From NCBI GenBank assembly GCA_963823845.1, contig CAWGND010000016.1:62001-126000 (forward strand): a stretch of 64,000 bases of DNA. Reading direction: 5' to 3'. The first letter of the stretch is position 1. Every line of letters begins with the position of its first letter. The notes below the pieces were generated by a model. That model did no database searches, was not told where the DNA came from, and was given only the letters and a program-made list of their open reading frames with translations. Made by a program: the position numbers and the translations under genes. Of this stretch, positions 6,675 to 15,841 are shown one piece after another. Source of the stretch: Alloacidobacterium sp963823845 (GTDB lineage Bacteria > Acidobacteriota > Terriglobia > Terriglobales > Acidobacteriaceae).

Positions 6675-9179
6675 ATGAGTGCTACCAAGCTGGAACCGAC
6701 ACATAGCGAGCTGCAACAGCAAGTACAGAACCGGGAACAAATCTTTGACGCCTTTCGCCGCTGGGGTTATCTACAGGCGCAGCTCGATCCTTTGGGCCAA
6801 TATCTTTCTGCGGAGCCACTTCCGGAGCTTGATTTCGAAGGAGAGGATGCGGATGAAGCGCGCAGCTACTACTGCGGCACGATCGCGGCGGAGTTCATGC
6901 ACATTCCCAGCCGTGAGCGGCGGGAATGGATTACCAACCGGTTGGAGACAGAGGCGCCGTCCGTTGATCAAAGGCGGATTCTTGATCTGCTGATCAAGGC
7001 GGACGTGTTTGAGCAGGTGATTCAGTCGCGGTATCTGGGGACGAAGCGGTTTTCGCTCGAAGGCGTGACGGCGTTGATTCCGTTTCTCGACGAACTGCTG
7101 AACCGCGCGAGCGAACTGGGCGCGACGAAAGCTGTGATTGGAATGAGCCATCGCGGGCGCCTGAGCGTGATGGTGAATACGTTTGGGAAGTCGCCTGCGG
7201 ATATTTTTTCGAAGTTTGAAGATGTGGACCCGCGCAGCATTCTGGGCGGCGGCGATGTGAAGTACCACGTGGGCGCGACGGGGTGCTATCAGACGCGGAA
7301 TGGCAAGGACGTTTCGCTCCACCTGGTTTCGAACCCGAGCCATCTGGAAGCGGTGGATCCGGTGGCGATGGGACGGACCCGCGCCAAACAGACTCGTATT
7401 GGTGAAGACGGTCAGGAGCGCGTGCTGCCGATTGCGATCCACGGCGATGCGGCGTTTGCCGGGCAGGGCATCTGGGCGGAGACGATGAACCTTGCCTCGA
7501 TTGAAGGCTTCACGGTTGGCGGCGGGATTCATATCATCGCGAATAACCTGATTGGATTTACTGCGGAACCGGATGAAGTGAATTCGTCGCGTTTTGCTTC
7601 GGATATTGCGAAGCGGTTGCCGGTTCCAATTTTCCATGTGAATGCCGAGGACGCGGATGCGGTGGTGCGGATTGCGGCGCTGGCGATTGAGTATCGCTAT
7701 ACGTTCAAGAGCGATGTGGTAATCGATCTGATCGGCTATCGCCGGCATGGGCACAGCGAGGTGGACGATCCGACGGTTACGCAGCCGCTGCGTTACGCGA
7801 AGATCAAGGACCATCCGCCGCTCTATGAGATTTATGCAAAGAAGCTGGGCGCGGAGATCGGCGAGCGGGTGAAGGAGCTTCAAGCCGAGTTCGCCGAGGC
7901 GCAGAGTGCGGCGAAGAAGATGAAGAAGATGCCGACACTGGCGGTGCTGCCGGATTACTGGGCGGCGTATCGCGGCGGCAAGTATAAGCCGGAATACGAA
8001 ATGGAAACGGGGCTGACGGCGGAAGAAGTCGGCAAGATTTCTGACGGATTGTCGAAGTATCCGGCAAGTTTTCATATTCATCCGAAGATCAAGAAGCTGC
8101 TGGAACAGCGGGCGGAGATGGGACAGGGGAAACGTGCGTTTGATTACGGCATGGCCGAGGCAGTTGCCATTGGCTCGCTGCTGACGCAGGGAACTCCGGT
8201 GCGGTTGAGCGGACAGGACAGCCAACGCGGGACCTTCAACCAGCGGCATAGCGTGCTGATTGATATTGAGAATGAGAGTGCGCATATTCCGCTGAATCAT
8301 CTTTCGGCGGATCAGGCGAAGTTTGAGGTTTACAACTCGATCCTGTCTGAGGCTGGCGTGCTTGGTTTCGAGTACGGGTACAGTCGCGACTATCCGGAGA
8401 CGCTGGTGATGTGGGAGGCGCAGTTTGGCGATTTTGCCAACGGAGCGCAGATCATTATCGATCAATTCATCTCGTCGGGCGAGGACAAGTGGGGGTTGCT
8501 GGGCGGCGTGGTGGTTCTGCTGCCGCATGGATATGAAGGGCAGGGACCGGAACATTCGAGCGCGCGCGTGGAGCGGTACTTGCAGCTGGCGGCGCACGAC
8601 AACATGCAGATCTGCCAGCCTTCTACCGCGGCACAGTATTTTCACCTGCTAAGGCGGCAGGCGATGCGCAAGTGGCGCAAGCCGCTGATCGTCTTTACGC
8701 CGAAGAGCATGCTGCGGCATCCGGACGCTGTTTCAGCGCTTGAGGATTTTGCCCAGCCGCATTTTTTGAATGTGCTACCTGAAACGGAGATTGCGAGCGC
8801 GAAGCGATTGCTGATCTGCACGGGCAAGATCGGTCACGAGCTGCGTGTCGAGCGCGAAAAGCGGAAGGACAATACCACCGGAATCATCTTCCTGGAGCAG
8901 ATGTATCCGTGGCCGGAGGCGGAGCTGGAGGCGGCGATCAAGGCGCATCCGGAGGCGCATGAGGTGATCTGGGTGCAGGAAGAGCCGGAGAACATGGGTG
9001 CTCTCTACTTCGTGATGCCGCGGTTGAAGCGGCTGGCGCGGGATCGTCAGGTGCTGAGCATCAAGCGGTCGGCGGCGGCGAGCCCCGCTACGGGGTCGGC
9101 CAAGGCTCATGAGATGGAGCAGAAGACGGTGATTGTGATGGCTCTTAGTGGTGGGTTGCAGGGGAAGGTTTCGAAGTAA
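6675..9179 (+). CDS. sucA: 2-oxoglutarate dehydrogenase E1 component
   Basis: 834 residues from ATG 6675; an in-frame TTG at 6666, closer to GGGGA, is an alternative. E1o decarboxylates 2-oxoglutarate with thiamine diphosphate and transfers the succinyl group to lipoyl-E2 in the TCA cycle. Family motifs seen in order: GMSHRGRLSVMVN (about 157), NPSHLEAVDPVAMGRTRAKQ (about 222), GDAAFAGQGIWAETMNL, GYRRHGHSEVDDPTVTQPL (metal/ThDP region), then the transketolase-like half with RLSGQDSQRGTFNQRHSVLI, FEYGYSRDYPETLVMWEAQF and HGYEGQGPEHSSARVERYLQ. It is about 100 residues shorter than the E. coli enzyme, mainly at the N-terminus. sucB is not adjacent, so the complex is encoded at dispersed loci. 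A rho-independent terminator follows. Confidence 0.97.
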   Translation: MSATKLEPTHSELQQQVQNREQIFDAFRRWGYLQAQLDPLGQYLSAEPLPELDFEGEDADEARSYYCGTIAAEFMHIPSRERREWITNRLETEAPSVDQRRILDLLIKADVFEQVIQSRYLGTKRFSLEGVTALIPFLDELLNRASELGATKAVIGMSHRGRLSVMVNTFGKSPADIFSKFEDVDPRSILGGGDVKYHVGATGCYQTRNGKDVSLHLVSNPSHLEAVDPVAMGRTRAKQTRIGEDGQERVLPIAIHGDAAFAGQGIWAETMNLASIEGFTVGGGIHIIANNLIGFTAEPDEVNSSRFASDIAKRLPVPIFHVNAEDADAVVRIAALAIEYRYTFKSDVVIDLIGYRRHGHSEVDDPTVTQPLRYAKIKDHPPLYEIYAKKLGAEIGERVKELQAEFAEAQSAAKKMKKMPTLAVLPDYWAAYRGGKYKPEYEMETGLTAEEVGKISDGLSKYPASFHIHPKIKKLLEQRAEMGQGKRAFDYGMAEAVAIGSLLTQGTPVRLSGQDSQRGTFNQRHSVLIDIENESAHIPLNHLSADQAKFEVYNSILSEAGVLGFEYGYSRDYPETLVMWEAQFGDFANGAQIIIDQFISSGEDKWGLLGGVVVLLPHGYEGQGPEHSSARVERYLQLAAHDNMQICQPSTAAQYFHLLRRQAMRKWRKPLIVFTPKSMLRHPDAVSALEDFAQPHFLNVLPETEIASAKRLLICTGKIGHELRVEREKRKDNTTGIIFLEQMYPWPEAELEAAIKAHPEAHEVIWVQEEPENMGALYFVMPRLKRLARDRQVLSIKRSAAASPATGSAKAHEMEQKTVIVMALSGGLQGKVSK

Positions 9180-9202
9180 GACAGTATCTGATTGCAGGCA
9201 AA

Positions 9203-9235
9203 AGGCCGCTTCTTTGAAGTGGCCTTGTTTTGTTT
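9203..9235 (+). terminator. Rho-independent terminator of sucA
   Basis: Stem AGGCCGCTTC / GAAGTGGCCT (10 bp, one G-T pair), loop TTT, followed by TGTTTTGTTT. It lies 24 bp after the sucA stop codon. Confidence 0.8.
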
Positions 9236-9372
9236 GGGGACCTTGCTCGAAAGTGCGGAATTATCGGGCTATTGGCGCATCGCATGGATTCTTTCCTTCG
9301 GCTTCGCTCTGGACAGGCTCGGATTGCACCTCAGAATGATGGGCATTTTCTATCCGCTAGACTGGCGATGTT

Positions 9373-11865
9373 TTATTCGTCGCGCAGGACTCGCATCGGG
9401 TCGATTTGGGTGGCTCGCCAGGCTGGCAGGAAGTAGGCGGCGAAGCAGACGGCTCCGAGGACGAGCAGGATAGTTAAGTAGGTTCGGGGGTCGAACCAGG
9501 ACACGCCGAAGAGCAGTGGGCGCCACCAGTCGGCGGTCGAGAGGCTGCGGGCTGCGACGAGCGCGATGATGGTGCCGATGGCGAGGCCGGAGGCAACCAA
9601 TGCGGCGGCGCGGATAAGGATGAGCGAGGCTACCTCGCGGCGGTCGGCTCCGATGGCCATGCGCAGGCCAATTTCGCGGGTGCGGGCTGCGACGCTGGCG
9701 GCGACGGTCGCGTAGAGGCCGAGTCCGGTCAAGAAAAGCGCGATGGAAGCGAAGGCAGAAATCAGCAGGGTCTCGAAGCGCTGTGTGCTGGAGACGAGGC
9801 TGAGGTGCATTTCCAGGGTTTCGGGCGTAAGGAGGAAGAGCGTGGGATCGATGCTCGCGAGCGCGGCCTGTGCTGGTTTTTCGTATTGCATCGGGTCTCC
9901 GGCGACGCGGAGGACAAGCGCGGGGCGCATGAGCATGGAAGCCTGCGAGTAGGGAAAGATGGCCATGGGCTGCGGCGGGTCCTGGACGGAATATTGCTGG
10001 AAGTCGGCGAGGACGCCGACGATTTCGCGGTCGTTCTTGATCGTGGGGTCGAGGTCATTGGACAAGCTGCGGAGGAAGGTGAGGTCCGGGCGGATGTGCC
10101 TGCCGATGGGATTCTGGCCGGGGAAATATTTCTTGGCGAAGGCCTGATTGACGAGGGCTACGAAGGGTTCTTGGGGATCGTTGTCGGCTGGGGTGAAGTT
10201 TCGGCCCCGCAGCAGAGGCACACCGAGGGTTTCGAAGTATCCGGGCTCGGCTTCTCCGATGAGGGTGAAGAGCTGGTTGTCGGGCGGGTTGGGGCGGCCA
10301 TCGATTTCTACGGGCGCGCTGGAGTAGGCGCCTTCCATAGGTGTGGGATATCCGCCGGAGGCACTGCGGACGCCAGGGATGGCGGCGAGTTTCGGCAGAT
10401 ATTCCTTGTAGAAGAGGGCTTTCTTCGCGTCTGGATAACGGGCGTTTGTAAGCGGCAGCAGGAAGCGGAGGAGATGGTCGGAGTTAAAGCCAAGTCTTGC
10501 GTGGCGCACATTGACAAAGCCGCGAATGAGCAGTCCGGAGGCCAGCAATAACGCGAAGCCGAGAGCGGTCTGCGCGATGACGAGAGTGTTCTGGAAGCCA
10601 TGGGAGCGGCGGCCGGTGGTGCTGTGGCTCTGCTCACGCAGGGACTCAATGGGGGAGACGCGGGAGAGCTTCCATGCAGGGACGAGGCTGCTAAGGATGG
10701 CGCAGAGGATGGAGATGGCGACGGTGAAGGCGAGGACGCGAGCATCGATGGCGACTTCGCCGAGGCGTGGGATGTCGTCGGGAACGAAGGGCAGAGCTAC
10801 GTGTAGGAGGCCATAGGCGAGGGCGATGCCGATGGCTCCGCCGGCGAGGCCGAGGACGAGCGATTCGATCAGGAGCTGACGCCAGATGCGCCATGAGGAT
10901 GCGCCGAGGGCCGCGCGAAGTGCGATCTCGCCGCGGCGCTTCATGGTGCGGGTGAGCGTGAGTCCGGCGACGTTGGTGCAGACGATGAGCAGCACGGCGA
11001 AGACGGCGGCCATGAGCAGAAGCAGGGCTGGGCGCATGTCTCCGGTGATGTCGGCGAGCTTAGACTGGACAAAGACGGATGTGAGGTAGCGGTCTTCGGG
11101 GTAGATCTGGGCCAGGCTGGACTGGATGGTGCTGAGGTCGGCGCGCGCCTGCTGCTGGGTGATGCCGGGTTTGAGTCGGCCTACGATTTCGGCGAATCCG
11201 TTATCGCGTTCTTTGCCGCGCGGGGCAGAGCCATCGAGGAATGGAGCGAAGCTAGTCCATAGCCCAGCCTGGTCGCCGCGCGGTTCGATGAAGCCTTTGG
11301 GCATGACGCCGACGATGGTGAAGGGCTGGTCGCTGACGAGGATGGTTGTGCCAAGGATGTTTTTGTCGGAGGCGAAAAGGCGCTCCCAGAGGCCGTAGCT
11401 GAGGATGACGACGTGATGGCCAGCCTGGTCGTCGTCGGGGTTGAAGTTGCGTCCGAGGATGGGTTGGACGCCGAGGGTATCGAAGTAATTCGCGGTGATG
11501 CGGCAGATGGGAAGAACTGCTCCGTCCATGCCATTGGCGCGGCTGATGAGGCGGGCGTCACCGGCGTATGCGGCGAGTTGGCTGAAAGATCGCGTGCGGT
11601 CACGCCAGTCGAGATAGTTCGGGTAGGAGGTGCCATCGGGCGTTGGGGTCTGGCCGGGGTGTGATTCCCCCGTGTTGGCGGCGACGAGCTGCTCGGGATT
11701 CGGGAGGGGCAATGGCTTGAGCAGGACGCCATCGATGAGGCTGTAGATGGCGGTGGTGGTGCCGATGCCGAGGGCTAGGGTCAGAATGGCGATGAAGGCG
11801 AAGCCCGCCGATTTGCGCAACTGGCGCAGGGCGAAATAGAGATCGGAACGCAGGGAGACGAGCAT
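9373..11865 (-). CDS. ADOP-type (MacB/FtsX-like) ABC transporter permease
   Basis: 830 residues from ATG 11865; TTG 11877 is in frame upstream. The N-terminus, DLYFALRQLRKSAGFAFIAILTLALGIG, is the hallmark of the acidobacterial duplicated orphan permeases. It is followed by a large periplasmic MacB core (about residues 55-260), three membrane helices with GEIALRAALGASSWRIWRQLL, a second periplasmic domain, and a C-terminal FtsX core (TREIGLRMAIGADRREVASL and three helices). No ATPase partner is adjacent, as usual for orphan ADOP genes. By family analogy it belongs to MacB-like systems that export peptides, lipids or drugs; the substrate is unknown. Confidence 0.93.
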   Translation of the reverse strand: MLVSLRSDLYFALRQLRKSAGFAFIAILTLALGIGTTTAIYSLIDGVLLKPLPLPNPEQLVAANTGESHPGQTPTPDGTSYPNYLDWRDRTRSFSQLAAYAGDARLISRANGMDGAVLPICRITANYFDTLGVQPILGRNFNPDDDQAGHHVVILSYGLWERLFASDKNILGTTILVSDQPFTIVGVMPKGFIEPRGDQAGLWTSFAPFLDGSAPRGKERDNGFAEIVGRLKPGITQQQARADLSTIQSSLAQIYPEDRYLTSVFVQSKLADITGDMRPALLLLMAAVFAVLLIVCTNVAGLTLTRTMKRRGEIALRAALGASSWRIWRQLLIESLVLGLAGGAIGIALAYGLLHVALPFVPDDIPRLGEVAIDARVLAFTVAISILCAILSSLVPAWKLSRVSPIESLREQSHSTTGRRSHGFQNTLVIAQTALGFALLLASGLLIRGFVNVRHARLGFNSDHLLRFLLPLTNARYPDAKKALFYKEYLPKLAAIPGVRSASGGYPTPMEGAYSSAPVEIDGRPNPPDNQLFTLIGEAEPGYFETLGVPLLRGRNFTPADNDPQEPFVALVNQAFAKKYFPGQNPIGRHIRPDLTFLRSLSNDLDPTIKNDREIVGVLADFQQYSVQDPPQPMAIFPYSQASMLMRPALVLRVAGDPMQYEKPAQAALASIDPTLFLLTPETLEMHLSLVSSTQRFETLLISAFASIALFLTGLGLYATVAASVAARTREIGLRMAIGADRREVASLILIRAAALVASGLAIGTIIALVAARSLSTADWWRPLLFGVSWFDPRTYLTILLVLGAVCFAAYFLPAWRATQIDPMRVLRDE

Positions 11866-12061
11866 AGTGGCGGGCAACGGTGTGGCTCAAACGTAGCACG
11901 CATCAGCAGGCGGGAGTCTCGTTCGGCACTCATTTGGGCACGAAGGGGGGAATGTTTCTGGTAACAACGCATCGTTTTTAGTGCATTTTTTTGCTGGGAA
12001 TTGCTTGTTCTAATGTGCGAAAATTTCTTCCCATGTCTTATTTGGGCTGAGGTTTGTCTCT

Positions 12062-12913
12062 ATGGCGTCTACGGTTTGGAAAGGCTATGTCTCGTTTGGG
12101 CTGATTTCGGTGCCGATACGCATGTTTGTGGCGGCGCGTGAGGAGCATGTCAGCTTCAACCAGATCCACAAGGAGTGTGGGACGCGGGTGAAGCAGCAAC
12201 TCTTTTGCCCGACCGACCAGCGCGTGGTCGAGCGGAGCGAGCTTGCCAAGGGTTATCCCGTCGATAAAGACACCTACGTGCTGGTGACCGAAGAAGAGCT
12301 GAAGTCTCTCGAGGCCGACTCGTCGGAATCGATGGAGATTCAGCAGTTTGTGAAGCTCGACGACGTCGATCCGATCTACTACCAGACTTCGTACTACACC
12401 GTGCCCGAAGACCCGGGCCGCCGCGCTTATGCGCTGATTCTGCAGGGGATGGAGCAGCTGCAGCTGGGCGCGATTGCGAAGATCACGCTGCACCAGCGGG
12501 AGCAGATTGTGATGATCCGTCCGTATCACAAAGGGTTGGTGCTACATACGCTTTACTATCCTGCCGAGGTGCGCGAGATTGCCGAATATGGACGCGATGG
12601 CGAGGATTTGAAGCTGCAGACAGCGGAGGTCCAGCTGGCCGAGCAGTTTATGAAGCAGCTGACCTCGAAGTTTGCGCCGGAGGAGTTCAAGGATGAGTAT
12701 CAGACGCGGGTGGAGGAACTGGTCGAGCGCAAGGAAGCGGGGATGGTTGCGAAGTCGGATAAGCAGCCGAAGAAGCGACTGGCTCCGGTTATCAATCTGA
12801 TGGATGCGTTGAGGAAGAGCATGGAGCAGCAGGAAGAGGCGGCTGGTAAGAAGGAGCCTCAGCGGGAGACTGTTGCGACAAAGAGCACTGGGCGTAAGAA
12901 GAAGGTGGGTTAA
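12062..12913 (+). CDS. ku: Ku protein, non-homologous end joining
   Basis: 283 residues. MASTVWKGYVSFGLISVPIRMF is the conserved N-terminus of bacterial Ku, followed by VSFNQIHKECGTRVKQQLFC and the beta-barrel/bridge region with DPIYYQTSYYTVPEDPG and GAIAKITLHQREQIVMIRPY. The last ~50 residues are Lys-rich (KSDKQPKKR, KSTGRKKKVG), the variable tail that affects DNA binding and ligase stimulation. Ku homodimers encircle broken DNA ends and recruit LigD; no ligD is in this window. The gene stands alone and ends at a bidirectional terminator. Confidence 0.97.
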   Translation: MASTVWKGYVSFGLISVPIRMFVAAREEHVSFNQIHKECGTRVKQQLFCPTDQRVVERSELAKGYPVDKDTYVLVTEEELKSLEADSSESMEIQQFVKLDDVDPIYYQTSYYTVPEDPGRRAYALILQGMEQLQLGAIAKITLHQREQIVMIRPYHKGLVLHTLYYPAEVREIAEYGRDGEDLKLQTAEVQLAEQFMKQLTSKFAPEEFKDEYQTRVEELVERKEAGMVAKSDKQPKKRLAPVINLMDALRKSMEQQEEAAGKKEPQRETVATKSTGRKKKVG

Positions 12914-12993
12914 GTCCCGATTCGTTATGGGTGAGATTTGTGTTTTCCCACCTTTGCTTTCCACCCCAATAGGATGACAAACACTCTAAAAGT

Positions 12994-13032
12994 AAAAAGC
13001 CCGTCCTCGCAAGGCAAGGACAGGCTTTTTTT
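12994..13032. terminator. Bidirectional rho-independent terminator
   Basis: AAAAAGCCCGTCCT and AGGACAGGCTTTTTTT pair around a short loop, with an A-run before and a T-run after the stem. It serves both ku (+) and the convergent outer-membrane protein gene (-). Confidence 0.85.
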
Positions 13033-13038
13033 GCTCCG

Positions 13039-13779
13039 TTACTTTGTTGCTGCTGCGGGAAGGGTTTTGCCGAAGCGGAAGGCCGGCCCGATGGAGACGC
13101 GGGTTGTCCAGCGGCTATTTTGGAGGAGGTCGTTGAAGAGGTGGTTGTAGACCTCATCGACCTGCACGCGCAGAGCTACGTGTCTGGTCGCGTTCCAGTC
13201 CACGCCCCCGCCGAAGCCGTAGAAGCTGGCCCAGCTGGTTTTGTGGCCGGACGGGGCGAGTCCCTGGACGATGAGCGCGGCAATCGGATCGGTTGGGTGC
13301 GGAGTGGCTACTTCGCGGATGGCTCCGAGATCGGGACGAACAAAGATGGTCACGGGAACATAGTGCCGGATGGTCAATTCCGGGCCCGCGGCGAAGGTTT
13401 GCGTGGTCGAGCCGGTGGGAACCGACAACTGATAGCCGGGCGGCAGGAGGCCTTCGAGAGCCAGATCATTGAGAGCGGTTTGGATCAGTAACTGGTCAGA
13501 CAGGGTCAGTAGATTGGGCGTGAGCGAGTTGTGACCGCTTACGTTCGAGTAGTCAAATCCGAAAGCGATCATACGCGTTGCGTTGTATCCCGCCTGAAGG
13601 TGGAAGCCGTGCTCGTCAAGGTTGAGGTCGGGCGTGTCGAAGTAGGCGAAGCCAGCGTATGCGTCGAAGCGCTCGATATCGGAATCTTTTTGCTGTGCCG
13701 AAGCGTGAGCGGTAAGAAGAGGGGTTAGACAAGCAAGCGTAAAAGATACGATGCCGCGAGTGAGCGTTTTTCCGGGCAT
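13039..13779 (-). CDS. Outer-membrane beta-barrel protein
   Basis: 246 residues with AGGAGACCGCA just upstream of ATG 13779. There is a signal peptide ending in HASAQQ (about residue 29). The body has alternating amphipathic beta-strands rich in Gly and aromatics (FDAYAGFAYFDTPDLN, HGFHLQAGYNATRMIAFGFD, ASFYGFGGGVDWNATRHVAL) and ends with a strand SIGPAFRFGK. This fits the OmpA-like/OprF-like small barrel fold of outer-membrane proteins. Monocistronic, function unknown. Confidence 0.75.
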   Translation of the reverse strand: MPGKTLTRGIVSFTLACLTPLLTAHASAQQKDSDIERFDAYAGFAYFDTPDLNLDEHGFHLQAGYNATRMIAFGFDYSNVSGHNSLTPNLLTLSDQLLIQTALNDLALEGLLPPGYQLSVPTGSTTQTFAAGPELTIRHYVPVTIFVRPDLGAIREVATPHPTDPIAALIVQGLAPSGHKTSWASFYGFGGGVDWNATRHVALRVQVDEVYNHLFNDLLQNSRWTTRVSIGPAFRFGKTLPAAATK

Positions 13780-13885
13780 TGCGGTCTCCTAAGGCGAAAC
13801 AAGCGCAAGACAAGGGAAATGCCTTACCAAAAGATCGAAGCTTAATAAGGAAAGTGGGCAGTTGGCAAGTATCGGTCGTGATGCT

Positions 13886-14845
13886 CTATGTGGACATGCG
13901 CCGCATCAGGTGGAAATAGCGCATGGCATAGGCCACATCGCGCAGGATCTGAGCCTTGAGCGCTTCCGGTGAAGGAAAGCGCTGTTCCTCGCGGATGCGC
14001 TTGAGGAAGGTGAGCTCGAGCGGCGTGTCTTCTGTGAGTGCGACAGGGCGAAAATCGAGCAAGTGCGATTCCACGGCGAAGGAGGGTTCGCCAAAAGTCG
14101 GGCGGTGACCTGCATTGGTGACCGCGTCGAAGGTGGGTGCATCCGGGCCATCGCCGATTGTCATCCGCGTGATGTAGACGCCGTTTGCCGGGAGCAATTC
14201 CGTGTATGGCGCAAGGTTGATGGTGGGTACAGTGCGTTCCTTGCCGATGCCGCGTCCGCGGGCCGGAGTGGACAGGATGGAGAAAGGACGACCCAGCAGC
14301 GTGCGGGAAGCAGTCATGTCGCCGAGGGCAATGCGCTGGCGGATCTGGCTGCTGGAAACCGGCAGCCCGCGGACGGTGCGCATGTGATGCGCGACCACGG
14401 TGAATCCGTACTGATGGCCCAGAGCGATGAGTTCGGTGATGCCGGCCTGTGCCTGATAGCCGAAGCGGAAAGCGTCGCCCTCGTGGACTTCGACGGCACG
14501 CAGGCCTCGATGCAGCACGTCGCGCGCAAAGGCTTCCGCTGGCAGGTGCGAAAACTCTTCTGTGAACGGCAGGACAACCGTGGCATCGAGCCCTGTCTCA
14601 GCGAGCAGGCGCAGGCGTTCGGGCATGGACGTGATGAGGCGCGGCGCAATTTCGGGACGCAACACGCGGACCGGGTGTGGATCGAAGGTGACGGCGATGC
14701 AGCGCGCTCCAAGATCGCGGGCGCGGTTGCGCGCGTGCTCGATGATCCAGCGATGACCGCAATGGACGCCATCGAAATTGCCGATGGCGATGACGGTAGG
14801 GCCGTAGCCGGCGGGAATCTGATCGAGGGCGCGAAAGATTTGCAT
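13886..14845 (-). CDS. ribF: Bifunctional riboflavin kinase / FMN adenylyltransferase
   Basis: 319 residues. The N-terminal FAD synthetase (nucleotidyltransferase) domain has IAIGNFDGVHCGHRWII (about 20-36), AVTFDPHPVRVLRP, the EVHEGDAFRFGY region and the ISSSxIR-like VSSSQIRQRIALGD. The C-terminal flavokinase domain has VPTINLAPYTELLPANGVYI and ESHLLDF. It converts riboflavin to FMN and then FAD in the cytosol. It lies 2 bp downstream of the PhnP-like hydrolase gene on the same strand, so the two are almost certainly cotranscribed. Confidence 0.96.
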   Translation of the reverse strand: MQIFRALDQIPAGYGPTVIAIGNFDGVHCGHRWIIEHARNRARDLGARCIAVTFDPHPVRVLRPEIAPRLITSMPERLRLLAETGLDATVVLPFTEEFSHLPAEAFARDVLHRGLRAVEVHEGDAFRFGYQAQAGITELIALGHQYGFTVVAHHMRTVRGLPVSSSQIRQRIALGDMTASRTLLGRPFSILSTPARGRGIGKERTVPTINLAPYTELLPANGVYITRMTIGDGPDAPTFDAVTNAGHRPTFGEPSFAVESHLLDFRPVALTEDTPLELTFLKRIREEQRFPSPEALKAQILRDVAYAMRYFHLMRRMST

Positions 14846-14847
14846 CG

Positions 14848-15627
14848 CTATAACTCGAACGGGATGCGCAGGCCGTCATAGGCGAGGCGGACGTGAGACG
14901 GGAGCTCGTTTTCCGTATCGGCGTGGTGCAGGTCGTGCGACATGTGCGTGAACCAGGCGCGGCGCGGTTGGAGGCGGTCAATCCACATCATGGCCTGATC
15001 AATGTTGGCGTGGCTGGGATGCGGCGTCTTGCGCAGCGCGTCGATGATGATGGCGTCGAGGTTTTCAAGCAGGGGCAGGCTCGCGTCAGGGATGATGCTC
15101 ATATCGGTGAGGTAGGCTGCGTTGCCGAAGCGGAAACCAGCGATTTCCAACTCGCCGTGAAGAAGGGGGATGCGCTGGAAGGTGGCTCCGTGAATGGCGA
15201 TGGACTCATGGCCTTCAAGACGATGCATGCGAACGCGGGCCCGCGTCGGATACTTGGACTCAGCCGAAAACGTGTAGTCGAATACTTTTTCGATGACGCG
15301 GGCACTGGGCTCATCGGCATATAGCGGGATGTGGCCGTTGGGATGATCGAAGCTGAGCGGGCGGAGGTCGTCGAGCCCGAGGATGTGGTCGGCGTGTGAA
15401 TGCGTGTAGAAGACGGCGTCGATGTGGCGGATCTTTTCCCGTAAAGCCTGTTGGCGGAAATCCGGACCGGTGTCGATGATGACGCAGCGGGCGCCCCATC
15501 CCACAGCGATAGACGGGCGGGTCCGGTGGTCGCGCGGATCGGGAGAGGTGCAGACCCGGCATTCGCATCCGAGCGTGGGGACGCCCATGGAGGTGCCGCT
15601 GCCGAGGATGGTGAGAGTGGCCTGCAT
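14848..15627 (-). CDS. MBL-fold metallohydrolase, PhnP-like
   Basis: 259 residues from ATG 15627; the in-frame extension to 15711 reads through the hairpin repeat and is not used. The start MQATLTILGSGTSMGVPTLG, the cysteine pair CECRVC, YTHSHADHILGLDDLRPL (metal ligands HxHxDH), the later HGELEI and THMSHDLHH match the PhnP branch of the metallo-beta-lactamase superfamily (cyclic phosphodiesterases). No phosphonate genes are nearby, so the true substrate may be another cyclic phosphate or nucleotide. It is the first gene of a pair with ribF. Confidence 0.88.
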   Translation of the reverse strand: MQATLTILGSGTSMGVPTLGCECRVCTSPDPRDHRTRPSIAVGWGARCVIIDTGPDFRQQALREKIRHIDAVFYTHSHADHILGLDDLRPLSFDHPNGHIPLYADEPSARVIEKVFDYTFSAESKYPTRARVRMHRLEGHESIAIHGATFQRIPLLHGELEIAGFRFGNAAYLTDMSIIPDASLPLLENLDAIIIDALRKTPHPSHANIDQAMMWIDRLQPRRAWFTHMSHDLHHADTENELPSHVRLAYDGLRIPFEL

Positions 15628-15674
15628 TTTCGTGAGTACTGCATTTGTTTCAATCTTAGTTGAGGGTTGTGGTT

Positions 15675-15714
15675 CCCACCCTTTCGCAAAATGCGCGAAA
15701 GGATGGGGCACCTT
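15675..15714. repeat. Intergenic hairpin repeat, second copy
   Basis: CCCACCCTTTCGC and GCGCGAAAGGATGGGG form a strong stem-loop followed by CACC and a T-run. The architecture and ends match the hairpin at 2129-2165. It could act as a terminator on the + strand, but its repetition suggests a REP-like element. A further repeat-like stretch, CTTCGCTCAGGATGACGAGG, lies at about 15806-15826. Confidence 0.5.
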
Positions 15715-15841
15715 TTTTCATGCCGCTATTTAGAAACCACCGGGCCTCGCGGTGCAAGGCTTCGCACGAACGTTGTTCGCGGGTCCTTCGACTCCGTTCC
15801 CTCCGGTCACTTCGCTCAGGATGACGAGGGGATAGCCCGAT

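Noticed and set aside
6771..8645. - strand frame of 624 codons opposite sucA
   Set aside because: Arg/His-rich antisense shadow of a clearly recognised gene.
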